A stretch of 64,000 nucleotides of DNA from Onthophagus taurus (taxonomy: Eukaryota; Arthropoda; Insecta; Coleoptera; Scarabaeidae): positions 6,200,001 to 6,264,000 of the forward strand of contig NC_091976.1 in the NCBI RefSeq assembly GCF_036711975.1, read 5' to 3'. Of the stretch, positions 12,121-24,419 are shown one piece after another. The translations under genes were made by a program, and so were the position numbers. How positions within the stretch are numbered: the stretch's first letter is position 1; each line of letters begins with the position of its first letter. The notes under the pieces were generated by a model that made no database searches, was not told the DNA's origin, and saw only the letters and a program-made list of their open reading frames with translations.

Positions 12121-13830
12121 ATGGACTCCGCTCGTACAACCCGGCTGGCTGTAGTAGGAAGTCTTGCCGTGATACGGATCCGACACGGGATTCGACCTCT
12201 CCTAAACAACGATCCCAAGCAGACGATCACCCTCGGTCCGTTTGACAGAATTAAATCGGGTTACGAAGAGATCCGTCCGCGAGTCAGAACCGAGGCTCCT
12301 CCAACACCAATCAACCCTAGGGGTCCGCGATAGATCTTAATCGAGCTGCCACTCTGTCATGACGCGCAATCCGGTGCGAGTAGGTTACTGTGCAGCCTTG
12401 CAGGATATGACAGACTGTTTCAATCCTGCGGTGGCACCCACTGCACTCGCGCTGGGTTGGATGGAATTCCCTTCGATGGAAGCAGGTTGGATCGGAGTAG
12501 TATGGCGTTAACATACTCCGCACCGGTCCAGTAATTGAGAGGGCTACGTCCCTAGTCGCTGCTCGACGAAACACAGCGATCGTGGCCAAGCTAATTGCCG
12601 CTATAGCCGGCATCTAAAGCAGCAGACCCACCCCTCTTGCACGGTGCGGTTGTTATCACCGTACTGCGCCAGTCTACTCCACTGGCGCAGCATTTCTCGT
12701 ACAACCCAACCGTGGATGGGAGTACGAGAATGACGGCGGTGCTGGGGTCTGCTGTTAGGCTTAGGTTGGTAAAGCGCCTCCTCAGCACCACCGGGACGTG
12801 GGTGAACAAAGACAATATACCCAAATCAGTGCCCCTTACCGGCGCATGAAGAAAGGCGTCGGGAGCCGTATCATCCTGTCCGAATTCCGCAAAAGCTTAC
12901 GGGTAATCCGGGGCGTTTGGAGTACATGCAGCATCTTCGGGACAAGGTAGCTACGGACTATCTCGACCTTTTAATGAGGTTTCAGAGGCGCGCTAGCTAT
13001 TCGGTTGAGGTGGTTTTTCAAATTCTCGACGATAGGCCTGGCGCAGCCCAAAGAATCGTACCAGCCGCCGAGATATTTGAAGATGTCTCCGGGTGTCAGT
13101 TGTTTAAGAAAAGAACCACAAGCATCAGACTTAGGTCTTGTATGAGAAAATAAGACCTTTTTACCAGGCACCACGGAGACGGAAAGCGCGACGCTCCTTG
13201 ATGGATTGACGCTAAACCACGCTTATGGCCGTAAACCGGATGGCCGTACGCAACGCCTTTTTCGCCCCATCGATGATCTGATCGAACAAGATGAAGTCGT
13301 CAGGCACTCAAGCTCTTCCAGCACCATATTAAATAGCGCTGGGGAGAGGGGATCAACCTGCTTTACGCCGCGGGGGATGGTAATAGGGAAGTAGATTCAT
13401 GTACCTTGAATCGACGAAGTTCTCGGTCTATGGAGTTATGCGAGACCGTATCAAACACCTTCCTACGATCTAAAGTCTCAACGTGACCAAAACGACCGAG
13501 GCCTCCTCCTCCAACTCAATAACCTCGGCTAGATCCATCACCGGACCGCTGTTGCCGCGTACAAGGTCTGCAAGCAGATCACAGTATTTCTTGGTGCCGC
13601 GCTTGGATTTGATGGCCATGGCAGTTTTTAAAGGGAAGCCCATAGCCATCCTCAAAACTTCTTCATCGGACCAAGCGCGGGCGGATTTTCCGCCTCGTTC
13701 TCAAGGTCTTTGTTGTATTCCGCCGGGTGAGCCATCCGTAGATGCTGCCTCATCCCGTCTGATGTGCGCCTTAACTCACTCGTCTGTGGAAAACACCTTC
13801 CCGCAGATCGGCATCGATAACGGCGGACTG
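12121..13830 (-). pseudogene. R2-like non-LTR retrotransposon relic
   Basis: Minus-strand order matches R2-type elements. Near 13800-13700 are remains of an N-terminal zinc finger (KVFSTDE, HLRMAHPAEYN in another frame), then WSDEEVLRMA. Near 13390-13300 is a reverse transcriptase block, GVKQVDPLSPALFNMVLEEL. Near 13100-12975 is YLGGWYDSL...IASAPLKPH. At 12613-12317 is the CCHC finger of the C-terminal region (ECSGCHRRIETVCHILQGC), followed by PDLILSNGPRVIV, resembling the restriction-like endonuclease. The YADD active site and much of the RT are deleted, and frames change repeatedly. The region is visibly GC-richer than its neighbours, as expected for an older element with a different base composition. 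An A-run lies near 13839-13856 outside its 5' end. Confidence 0.75.
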
Positions 13831-13989
13831 GTAAATCAAAAAAAAAAAAAAAAAATTAATTTTTGTTGTGGGGGCAACGGTCGTCGGAAAAACTCAACGA
13901 ACTGCAAAAAAAAATGGATATATACGTCACCCTGCACCGCTCAAAAGAAACCGAACCGACACCCCAGGGACCACCACTTGGAGGTGGCA

Positions 13990-14283
13990 GACTTCGGCCG
14001 CTTACTGACTGGAAGGTTCGCACTGGACTAGTGGCGATAGATCAGGTGATCGTGGTGCCCATGTATGAATAGCATTTTTTCTCATCCAATTATTGCCAAG
14101 GTTTATATTCACAAACAACTCTGGCATTATGTGCTGGTGCACCGTCATGTAGAAAATACAACATTTAGGACATATTCAATGGTAAATTGTCGACATAAGG
14201 CTCAATGTGCTGCTTTAATACACTGAGGTATCTATCTGCATTTAAATTTTCATGGTAGATACTATATGGCAAAATTCTATTGT
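13990..14283 (-). pseudogene. Mariner-like transposase, C-terminal half (part 2 of a split gene)
   Basis: The minus strand from 14283 reads NRILPYSIYHENLNADRYLS, then YFLHDGAPAHNARVV (second catalytic Asp) and, near 14060-14025, TWAPRSPDLSPL (third catalytic Asp). Internal stops separate them. The upstream half lies at 31866-32660. When the TTAA-bounded material between 14284 and 31865 is ignored, counting TTAA once, the frame continues without a shift from one half to the other. This half therefore records the target gene of the piggyBac insertions. It is degraded independently by stops and indels. Confidence 0.78.
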
Positions 14284-14773
14284 TTAACCCTTAATCACTG
14301 ACGTGTCATTTCGTTACACTACCACTGACGTACGAATGAGATTCGTCTATTTCTTTCGAGGCCTGTGAGGCCGTGGTCAATCGTAATTAATGTTTTTATT
14401 GATTTTTATGTAATAGAACATTTCATATCTAAGATGTAAAGATAAAAAAACAATAAAAATACTCATAGAAAAAATATTTATTAACCAATATTCTTAGCGG
14501 TATACAAAAAATATTTAAAAATCAACAAAAAAAAAACTATGCTCTATAGGAACTTGTTGTCATCATTTTTGTACTTAACCCCTTGACATACAAATAAAAT
14601 ACGCATCGACGCGTCCAAAGAATACTATTTAATTTGGCTCAACTGTAGACACTCGTGTACAAGCTTTGAAAAAGAACGGTTTATTTTCAAGTTTACATTG
14701 CTGTATAACATTTAATAAGACTGATATAAGAATACTACTAATACTAATAATCCTAATACTATAAAATAACAAT

Positions 14774-16517
14774 TTAGTAGTTCTGTAAAGTATGATACAT
14801 CTCAAAACATTTTGGAAGATGTAGTGGAACTAGACACGTTTTACATTGCCAAGTTGTTTCACTTCTTATATTATGTTTCACGCATACATAGCATCTCTTT
14901 GCAGGATGTTGCTTTTTATCCGTCGCAGGTATATGTTCGGGAAAATGTGCCCAATTTTTTGCTTGTAACCTAGTAGGGCATTCACCGTGCGACGGTCTTC
15001 CGCGAGACGGATAGTTCGGAAGATTCAAGTTACAGAGCATATCTTCTGCAATATTCAATCGAAAATTCACGATTGATTGCTTTTGTGAAGTAGGCAACTT
15101 CGAATATAAGACAAAAGCATTATAAATACCTATATCGAACATATAAAAGAACATTTTTTTGTATCCTTTTACACACTTTCGCATGAAAGGGAAACATGCA
15201 AGACATTGGTCTTCCCTGTCGACACCTCCCATTTCACGATTGTAGTCCACAACACAGGTCGGTTTCAGCACGCGTTCTTCTTCGCCTCCCTTCTTTCTTC
15301 TTATTTTTCTCGTATCAACCATATCTGCATTTGAGTGTTTCGTGCTTATTATATACACATCCTTCTTGTCATGCCAGCGTAAGGACAGAATACCTCGACA
15401 AGATAGTGTTCTTGCTTCTCCCTTTTTTAGCTTATACGATGCCAGCTTCTTTGGCATATTTTTCCGATTTTTTCTCACCGTTCCAACAACATTTGTATTT
15501 TTTTCATGCAAAATTTTGAATAAATTAGGAGACGAATACCAATTATCCAAGAACAAGGTATATCCTTTCCCTAAAAGGGGTTCGGCTAGTTGCATGACTA
15601 CACTTTCCGATACAGATTCATTACTTCCTGGACTTTTGTCTTGTCCTGTATAAATTTTAAATTGATAACAATACCCAGAATTAGATTCGCACAATTTATA
15701 AAATTTAATTCCGAATCTCGCTCGTTTGGATGCTATGAATTGTTTATAATTTACCCGCCCTCTGAATTTCATTAGAGATTCATCTATGACGATATTTTCT
15801 TCCGGAATGTATAACTGTTGAAATCTGGTATTCAAGTATTCCACTACAGATCGAACCTTTCGTATTCTGTCTTCTTTAGAAACCGTCTCATTATTCACAA
15901 AATGAAGATAGTGCGATATAGCCAAAAAACGTTTACGAGGCATAATTTTCGAAAATATGGGTGTTTCTATGATTTTTCGCTTTGACCAATACATATCTAT
16001 TTTTAGATTTTTTTACTTGTGACATTATAATGCATAATGCAAAATACGCTCTAACTTCATCGTTTGTTAGTGGCTACCAATCCTTGCTCATTTTCGTTTT
16101 TTCTTCCGTTTTCATTTGTGCTGCATATCTATTCGTTTCTGTGACTATCATTTCAAAAAAGTCATCACATAAAACTTGTTTGAAAACACACAGAGGTGTT
16201 GCATTTGTAGCCAATCTTCGTAGAACAGAGCAATTGATGTTGGGAGTTTCAGTAAATTGTTTTATATTGACAATATTTTCTTTTTCCTTCCAATTCCATT
16301 CATCCTCTGGTACATCTGATTCGTCACTGCTTAAGATAGGTCGCGCTCGTTTACGCACATTTTGTCGAATAGAACTAGCTTCACTTGAATTTGAAGCTTC
16401 ACTTGAATACTCAACAGTATAATCACTTTGATGACCATTTTCAACCTCACTATTATCACTAGAGTATCCTAATAGACTTTCATCGTCACTTTCATAAAAT
16501 ACATCCGACTGATACAT
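14774..16517 (-). pseudogene. piggyBac transposase of the inner element
   Basis: The frame at 16517-16074 gives the acidic, Ser-rich N-terminus (MYQSDVFYESDDESLLGYSS). An in-frame TAG near 16071 and a one-base shift in an A-run near 16010 separate it from the 406-residue main frame 15994-14774. The DDE_Tnp_1_7 catalytic aspartates are visible: NIVIDESLMKFRGR, LFLDNWYSS and NREMGGVDREDQ. The C-terminus has the Cys-rich RING-like motif (RCYVCV...CKTC...C). Total length of about 580 residues is normal for piggyBac. Only two lesions disable it, so the copy is young. Confidence 0.9.
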
Positions 16518-16925
16518 GTTGGGAAGACTATTTCTAATTTATTCAATTATGTATTACGGCGTTCGTCGTGCAAGGTTGGTCAGTACTAACCATAGAAAAA
16601 TATATTATATATATGTATATAGAAGCTTTACTCCCCACCATTATTTGGTCGAAATGAAATTCAGCGCCATTAGCGGAATGTACTAGTACTTCTATCGATA
16701 AGCCGCGAAATTTAAATGGATAATTTTTATATAGTACAGTGGTTTTGTTTATTTGTTTTTAAATAAAAAAAAGCTACATTTATTAATTAAATATTTTTAT
16801 TTAAAATTTACTGAATAAATATAATAATATATATATTATAATAATAAAAAAGAAAATTAGATATCTAAAACAACAATGCATAAAAAAAAATAGTAAAATG
16901 CAATGTTGATGAACATTGCATTGTA

Positions 16926-17147
16926 CTATTTCATTACCATACATCTCCAAAAGTTTCGGTGTTCACTCGATTTGGTCACAACCATCTTGAGTGGTTTGCC
17001 TTCTTTATTCCTTTTTAAGGTTCCATTCACCGAGTCAAACACATTATCAAAAAATTTTAAAATTTGGGCAGTTTGACAAGCCTCTGTTGGCATAATAGTA
17101 ATGATTGAATCTGTCCTCTGAATCTGTCCTCTGAATCTGTCGAACAA
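16926..17147 (-). pseudogene. P-element (THAP9-type) transposase fragment
   Basis: The frame contains PTEACQTAQILKFFDNVFDS, followed by VNGTLKRNKEGKPLKM. This corresponds to the 'T..F..FFD.LFDSVNG' region of P-element/THAP9-type transposases. It is only about 70 residues, sits between the inner piggyBac transposase start and its right end, and has nothing else of a P element around it. It is either captured sequence or an inserted deletion derivative. 'TACTAGTACT' occurs on both sides, near 16682 and 17203, together with 'gcgccat', and may mark the captured block. Confidence 0.55.
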
Positions 17148-17336
17148 AACACTGATACTTGTTGAAAGTACAACCTGGCTCGCAGCGCCATCTCTAGGTT
17201 TGTACTAGTACTACATATACGTATTCATTTTATAAGTATAAGTAAACACACCGTGGTACTAACTTTACTAATTACCGATTTCATCGTGCGTCATTTGTTT
17301 GCTTAGCCGATGCGATTTTGCGGCGTTTGCCGAAAA

Positions 17337-17457
17337 AAGTTCTTGACGTTTCGGAGACGTGAAAGTTTACAATGACACATGAAATGAATGACGTCTCGGA
17401 GACGTCAAAGTCTACAATGACACATGATATGAATGACGTCTCCCAGACGTCATTGTA
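17337..17457. repeat. Subterminal repeats of the inner piggyBac
   Basis: About 2.2 copies of a 57-bp unit containing GACGTCTCGGAGACGTC-type palindromes and 'tacaatgacacatga' lie just inside the right inverted repeat. Subterminal repeats of this kind usually bind transposase; here that is inference. Confidence 0.7.
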
Positions 17458-17494
17458 TGTCAAGGGGTTAACTAATCAATTATTTAGGCACTTT

Positions 17495-20400
17495 TTAACG
17501 GCAGTTGTTACAGGTGGGTTTTGAACACTGCAAGCAGATCGGCTGACCGCACATTGTGCACCCGTAATGGGTTCTACGTCGTTTTTGCTTGAAACACATG
17601 TAACAATTCTTCAAAATCTCAAACTTTAGGATTTCAGTGCTTTGTTGATTTGATTCAGTAGGCTTATCTTTCCCCAAAATACGTCCTATGAGACTCTTGA
17701 GCTCGTGAGAAAGTTGTGGTATTTCATATCGTCGCTCTAGGTGTGGAGTTACTAATCGTCTTCCTAGGTCTTTCATGAATTCCATACGTTTCGATTTGTC
17801 ATAATTAGATATTATGAAAGAATTGGCAGCAGCTATATCTAAAATCCTGTAGAATATGACTAGTGGCCATCGTCTAGACCTTCTACTACAAGTGTATTTT
17901 GCACACTTTTCGTGTAGAGAATCCACACCCCCTTTTGTTGCGTTATAGAATGAAATTATTTCGGGGATCCCTTTAGTAGAGTCAAAGCTCTCTTCATGGT
18001 GCATTGATGAGATCATTGTGACAGTCTTCTTCTTTTTTGGAACGTAAGATAGCAGAGTAAGTTGTTTTGTAAAACCGTACATAGTTGAATGAACTTGTCG
18101 TTTTTTATCAAGAAATTCGGGTGGTATTTCTCTTTTATTTTTTTTAGGGTTCCAACGTAAGTCAAGCCTCTTTTTCTCAGTTCTATGCAGACTTCAATTG
18201 AGGAAAAGTAGTTATCTGCAGTGATATTTCGATTGGTTGTCATTATCGGTTTTGCCAAACGCAAGACACACTGCGTTGGTACTAATAACTTCCTTTCTTC
18301 ATGTGTTAGCCCGTTTCCGTCACTGTTCTTTCCTGTATATAGGTACGCATTGTATAAATAGCTAGTAGCACCATCAGTCAGACATTTTATTTCCAAGCCA
18401 TACTTACACGGCTTGTTAGGCATGTATTTCTTCCATCTACATCTTCCTCTGAAAGATACTAGCATTTCGTCAATTGTTGTAGTTTCCCCAATTTTATAGT
18501 ACTTTTGACAATTTCCTATAAATTCGCGAAATATGTCCGAAATAGCAGCAGCGACGTCAGTCCGTTTTCTTTGGTCTCTAGTAGACGCATCATCAAACCT
18601 CAGACATAGGAGAATCATTGCAAACCGCTCTTTAGACATAACTCCTCTAAAAATATCTTTCCCGTTTCCGTCCGTCGCAAACAATGCATTTAGGTCTTCA
18701 TCATTTGATTTGAACACTGCACTAAACATCAGCAGACCAATGAACGCATCAAACTCCAAAGGATCAATGTCTTTCAGTTCAGGTTTATTCTGGCGTTTAT
18801 ATTTTTCTCTTGTCACTTCCAATCTTTGATTAGTAAAGTTTATAACTTTAGTTTTGATACTCTCAGATATCAGCAATCCAAATAATTGAGACGAAGTGCT
18901 GTCAGGTGGAATGTCAGTTGCGGTCAATGGAACTACAATGTTGTGCGCAGGAGTTCGAGTGCTTCTTGATGGCCCTTCTGCGGACCACTTCATGCATCGT
19001 CTTTTACCATAGAAATATTTTTGGCGACGTGATTTGTCATTACAAGTCTCAGGTTCACTTACCTGGCTGATAGTTTCTCTTTCTAGAGGGTCAGCTCGAC
19101 TTACTAAACGTGACAATGGAATGTCATCATCAGAGGAGTCGGAGATATGAGAATCTGCTGGTGTTGGTAAACTAATCTCTTCATTTTCTTCATCTTCTTC
19201 TGATGAAGAATTTCCGCGATCTGATTGTATGCAATCTTCTTCACCTGCCGATGATTCCTCTGATTCTTTGTTACGTTCAAAATTAAAAAAAAAAATTGTT
19301 TTGTTTTGTTTGATTATTAAATTTATTTTTATTTTTAGCGTTATTTACATTTTGTTATTTATTTTTCTGTTACAGCAGCATACTTCTGGTATTCCCATTT
19401 TTTTTTCCTCTTTCTTTGTCCATTTAACAGTTCCCTAATTCCTTGAATTTCGTCCTTTGTTGTTGAGAGGGTGTTGATTCTTAAGTTTTGCGCAGGTGTA
19501 ATTTTTTTGAATCCAACTTGTATAAAAGTGTTTTCCAAAGTCTTCGAGCTCTCTCTTTTTTAAAAACCAGATGGTGAATACTAATCACGAGTGATTTTTG
19601 GAAATTGTCGTTGAATCGCCATTTTTGGAATAATTTTGTGATTTTCCTTTATCCATAATTTTGGGATTCATCACTCGCGATTGTCATTGAGAAAAGAGAT
19701 TTTATTTTCTCATATTTTTCGGTATATCCGGATCTCAAAGTATTTTCCACGTTTTCTTCTGGTTAAAACCTCGAACACCGGAGGTAAGTTCTTCCACTTT
19801 TCTTTTAATTCACACGCCCTTTCCCCTTTCAACTAATCAACCTTTCAACAATCATTCAACTACCTTTCACCTATTCATTCATTCCAACTCCTAAAATCCT
19901 AAGTTTAAAAAAAAAAAAAAAAAAACTAAAGCTAAAACTATCCTAAAATCTAATTCTCCAAGCATCTTTTTTTATTCTTCTTAATTCTCTATCCAGGTTT
20001 TATTGTGAGGAGCAATTTTGGGCAATTCCTTCTGGGGAATAATTTAATTCCATTACCTCTTCGATTATTCGGAGACAACTTTGGTCTGAGAGGGTCTTCT
20101 ATTTTCGTTCTTACCTGGAAACAACTTTATCTATAACCTGTTAAGAAGATTTATTCAATTGAGATACCTTTCCTAGACCTTACCAGAAGTGCTGCTGTGG
20201 AACTCCACACCATCAAATCAGTTAAGAAGTGTCAACTATCTTAAAGGTCAGATAAATATTTTATTTTGTGAGAGAACCAGACACCCAGTAGGTTCTCACT
20301 CAGAAGTTTTCTTGTAGATCAGTAATTCATTTTGTTGAAAACAACTCTCTAGTTAACTCACTATTTGACTCACTACCTTTTGATTCATTTTTTTTTAATT

Positions 20401-21106
20401 TAATACTCACTATTTTTTTTTATTGTAAGTTTTTGTTGGCGAGGTTAATTTTTTTTTTGCGTTATATCATTTTGTTTAGTTGAAGTTAGACTTTAGGTTG
20501 AGCTCAACTCTACGGAGTCTAGGCGCGATAATTTAATTTCCTTTTTTTTATTTTATTTTGGCAAATTTGTTTTTTTGGTTATTTTAATTAGAGTTTTCCA
20601 TTTGGTTTTATTACTCGCTAACATTAATAGTCTTGGCCAGGCCTTTGTTTTAACCTTTAAAAAAAAAAGAATTCATTGAGTTTAGATCGAGCTTACTTAC
20701 TTAATTTTTTTTACTTACCTTTTATTTTCTTTCGAATATTTATATATATATTTTCTTTTTTTTATTTTCAATAAATTATTGCAACTCATAATTCCGTTGT
20801 GTTGTGTATGTTTGCATCTTACCATTTCACTATCACACGTCACAGTTCGTGAACCACGCGAGGTTAACTGTGTGGCGCCTAAAACAAATAACCCCTCCCT
20901 TCGCCGGTGAGCTGGTACTTTTAGGTGTAAACATTGTCCTTTATTTGTTTAAATTTTGTTTTGCGAAATTTTTGAGAATTAGGTGTCACATCTTCACATA
21001 GCCATGATTCTCTGATGTCGTCTGATTTATTGTAACCAATACGCGTTCGGTGTATTTTCCGCGATGTGGAATGTCCGGGCGAAGTATTACATCGCTTACG
21101 ATTCAT
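17495..21106 (-). pseudogene. piggyBac transposase of the outer element (interrupted)
   Basis: The N-terminal segment is at 21106-20935 (MNRKRCNTSPGHSTSRKIHR...). The frame resumes near 19277 with an acidic stretch (ESEESSAGEEDC) and runs open through 18013, then switches frame into 18082-17495 at an A-run near 18145 (a one-base loss). Catalytic aspartates: TTIDEMLVSFRGR, NITADNYFSS and ATKGGVDSLHE. The C-terminal zinc-binding motif ends CMFK-like with NCYMCFKQ...CTMC...CLQC...CNNC. The 1.65-kb LTR-like insertion between residue 60 or so and the acidic region, plus the one-base shift, disable it. The rest is unusually well preserved. Confidence 0.88.
19300..20935 (+). repeat. LTR-like insertion within the outer piggyBac gene
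   Basis: This 1.6-kb non-coding block separates two parts of one transposase frame. It has a TATA-like tataaaag near 19519, several T-rich tracts, AATAAA near 20769, and 'tgtggcgcctaaaac' near 20871, which resembles an LTR-proximal primer site. It begins near tgttttgtttt and ends near gtaaaca. These fit a solo LTR plus leader of a Gypsy-type element, but no clear target duplication was found and the exact ends are uncertain. Confidence 0.45.
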
Positions 21107-21742
21107 TTTATCTACAAGCGAAAAAATAAAAGAAATTCGAAAAAGTTACACTAACACTGACAATACGAATGTCGTACGTCAGATGATCAAATTCACCTGT
21201 ATAAAAGTGCGTCATACGTTCGTCTTCTCTGCAGCACGCGTGTTACTGACGGCTAGGAAACTACTAGAAACGACAAGCACGAATTCCCGCACAAAAACAA
21301 GTTATGAACGAATAACGGTTTTCGCAACGAATGTCATTCGTACGTCAGTGATTAAGGGTTAAACATTTAGAGGACCGGGACCACCACTTAAGTGGTGGTC
21401 TATGTTATCAGTACTTTGTATATGATAAATATACTGGTGTGAAGTTATCCATAAATCCCAGCAATAAACTTAAAACATTAATAATTCCGTAACCAATACG
21501 ATTTGGGTAACCAAATTTCACACACAGGTCACTCTTACCCTCAAGAACAGCTAACCACCCCCATTTGGTAAAAAAAAATTTTTTCAACCCTCACCCCCGA
21601 AAAAGGGATGTTTTCGCCCTGATGGGCACCTTCGAATTAAACGAAATTCTACCACATAATAGAACACACTTCTAAGTATTTTTATCAATTTTCAAAACAC
21701 CGTAAGCCCTAACGGTTTTCGAGAAAAAAAATCAGTATTATA

Positions 21743-24036
21743 AACCGCGGATGGGACTTTAGGGGTGAATTTGACCCCGTTGGGCACCTTCAAAATTGAT
21801 GAAATTTTAGGATGATTTAGAGGATGCCTTTAGCAATTGAAATCAACCATCCAAACACCGTAAGGTATAACGGTTTCCGAGAAAAAAAATGTGTTATTAG
21901 ACACTATAGGTACACAGCGCGGCGCGGACTTTGGGGGTGAATTTGACCCCGTTGGGCACCTCCAAAATTGACGAAATTTTAGGATGATTTAGAGGATGCC
22001 TTTAGCGATTGAAATCAACCATCCAAACACCGTAATGTATTACGGTTTCCGAGAAAAAAAATGTGTTATTAGACACTATAGGTATACAGCGCGGCGCGGA
22101 CTTTGGGGGTGAATTTGACCCCGTTGGGCACCTCCAAAGTTGACGAAATTTTAGGATGATTTAGAGGATGCCTTTAGCAATTGATATCAACCATCCAAAC
22201 ACCGTAATGTATTACGGTTTCCGAGAAAAAAAATGTGTTATTAGACACTATAGGTATACAGCGCGGCGCGGACTTTGGGGGTGAATTTGACCCCGTTGGG
22301 CACCTCCAAAATTGACGAAATTTTAGGATGATTTAGAGGATGCCTTTAGCGATTGAAATCAACCATCCAAACACCGTAATGTATTACGGTTTCCGAGAAA
22401 AAAAATGTGTTATTAGACACTATAGGTATACAGCGCGGCGCGGACTTTGGGGGTGAATTTGACCCCGTTGGGCACCTCCAAAGTTGACGAAATTTTAGGA
22501 TGATTTAGAGGATGCCTTTAGCAATTGATATCAACCATCCAAACACCGTAATGTATTACGGTTTCCGAGAAAAAAAATGTGTTATTAGACACTATAGGTA
22601 TACAGCGCGGCGCGGACTTTGGGGGTGAATTTGACCCCGTTGGGCACCTCCAAAATTGACGAAATTTTAGGATGATTTAGAGGATGCCTTTAGCAATTGA
22701 TATCAACCATCCAAACACCGTAATGTATTACGGTTTCCGAGAAAAAAAATGTGTTATTAGACACTATAGGTATACAGCGCGGCGCGGACTTTGGGGGTGA
22801 ATTTGACCCCGTTGGGCACCTCCAAAGTTGACGAAATTTTAGGATGATTTAGAGGATGCCTTTAGCGATTGAAATCAACCATCCAAACACCGTAATGTAT
22901 TACGGTTTCCGAGAAAAAAAATGTGTTATTAGACACTATAGGTATACAGCGCGGCGCGGACTTTGGGGGTGAATTTGACCCCGTTGGGCACCTCCAAAAT
23001 TGACGAAATTTTAGGATGATTTAGAGGATGCCTTTAGCGATTGAAATCAACCATCCAAACACCGTAATGTATTACGGTTTCCGAGAAAAAAAATGTGTTA
23101 TTAGACACTATAGGTATACAGCGCGGCGCGGACTTTGGGGGTGAATTTGACCCCGTTGGGCACCTCCAAAGTTGACGAAATTTTAGGATGATTTAGAGGA
23201 TGCCTTTAGCAATTGATATCAACCATCCAAACACCGTAATGTATTACGGTTTCCGAGAAAAAAAATGTGTTATTAGACACTATAGGTATACAGCGCGGCG
23301 CGGACTTTGGGGGTGAATTTGACCCCGTTGGGCACCTCCAAAGTTGACGAAATTTTAGGATGATTTAGAGGATGCCTTTAGCGATTGAAATCAACCATCC
23401 AAACACCGTAATGTATTACGGTTTCCGAGAAAAAAAATGTGTTATTAGACACTATAGGTATACAGCGCGGCGCGGACTTTGGGGGTGAATTTGACCCCGT
23501 TGGGCACCTCCAAAATTGACGAAATTTTAGGATGATTTAGAGGATGCCTTTAGCGATTGAAATCAACCATCCAAACACCGTAATGTATTACGGTTTCCGA
23601 GAAAAAAAATGTGTTATTAGACACTATAGGTATACAGCGCGGCGCGGACTTTGGGGGTGAATTTGACCCCGTTGGGCACCTCCAAAGTTGACGAAATTTT
23701 AGGATGATTTAGAGGATGCCTTTAGCAATTGATATCAACCATCCAAACACCGTAATGTATTACGGTTTCCGAGAAAAAAAATGTGTTATTAGACACTATA
23801 GGTATACAGCGCGGCGCGGACTTTGGGGGTGAATTTGACCCCGTTGGGCACCTCCAAAGTTGACGAAATTTTAGGATGATTTAGAGGATGCCTTTAGCGA
23901 TTGAAATCAACCATCCAAACACCGTAATGTATAACGGTTTCCGAGAAAAAAAATGTGATATTAGACACTATAGGTATACAGCGCGGCGCGGACTTTGGGG
24001 GTGAATTTGACCCCGTTGGGCACCTCCAAAGTTGGT
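21743..24036 (+). repeat. 172-bp tandem repeat array, left arm
   Basis: The landmark gcgcggcgcggactttgg occurs 13 times, from 21917 to 23981, at exactly 172-bp spacing, preceded by one more diverged unit. Two variants alternate irregularly: 'gcgattgaaatcaacc' against 'gcaattgatatcaacc', and 'ccaaaattgacg' against 'ccaaagttgacg'. The 'gatatcaacc' variant is confined to this arm. There is no ORF in the units and no spacer between them. Confidence 0.95.
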
Positions 24037-24340
24037 TTAATATTATTTAATATTAAGTTTAATAGATTATGAAAACTGCGAAACTCTTAATATTTCATGG
24101 AAAAAATAAATTTTGTTAAGAAAGGCATTTTGTAGTTTTATGGGCTTTTAGTCGTTACTGGCAAAGGGTAAGAACTCCGCCACGTGCAGTTACAAAAGGC
24201 GCAGGTATTAAGGAAAAAATATGTCCATATTTTTTGCATTATAAGTGCATTCCGGGAAAATAGTTGCCGACTTATTCGGTGTTGTTTTAGAGCGTCATAC
24301 ACATTTTTTAGATTTTGCCCGAAAGGTGAGGAGTAAACTT

Positions 24341-24366
24341 ATAATATATAAAGATTCCTCAGCTAT
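24341..24366 (+). promoter_or_regulatory. TATA box and initiator of the cargo gene
   Basis: 'ataatatataaag' at 24341-24353 is a good TATA element about 70 bp before the start codon, with 'ctcagct' at 24358-24364 as a possible initiator. Upstream, CACGTG (about 24181) and TTCCGGGAA (about 24251) match E-box and STAT-type motifs. They are seen in the sequence, but their function is inferred. Confidence 0.5.
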
Positions 24367-24419
24367 TGCAGAGATCAGCTGTTCTAGTTATCTCTTGTTA
24401 AAACCAGTGACCAGTGAAG

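Larger units (their letters stand above)
14579..17467 (-). mobile_element. Inner piggyBac element nested in the outer one
   Basis: TTAA at 14575-14578 and 17468-17471; ends CCCCTTGACATACAA and TTGTATGTCAAGGGG form a perfect 15-bp inverted repeat. It encodes its own transposase (14774-16517, minus), different in sequence from the outer one. It sits between the outer element's left end and the outer transposase stop codon, so the outer coding region is not interrupted by it. Confidence 0.92.
14288..21358 (-). mobile_element. Outer piggyBac element, TTAA-flanked
   Basis: TTAA at 14284-14287 and 21359-21362 flank terminal inverted repeats CCCTTAATCACTGACG and CGTCAGTGATTAAGGG, a perfect match over 16 bp. 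It encodes a piggyBac transposase on the minus strand (17495-21106) and carries two later insertions: a second piggyBac (14579-17467) and an LTR-like block (about 19300-20935). TTAA duplication and precise insertion are family hallmarks. It lies next to a short TTAA-flanked MITE, sharing the TTAA at 21359. Confidence 0.92.

Noticed and set aside
12121-14072. Plus-strand GC-rich frames (e.g. 12121-12333, 13483-14031)
   Set aside because: They are antisense to the R2-like relic and run through an A-tract; the minus strand carries the recognisable motifs.
15196-15775. Plus-strand Phe- and Leu-rich frames that look like membrane proteins
   Set aside because: They are antisense to the inner piggyBac transposase; the hydrophobicity comes from reversed Lys- and Glu-rich codons.
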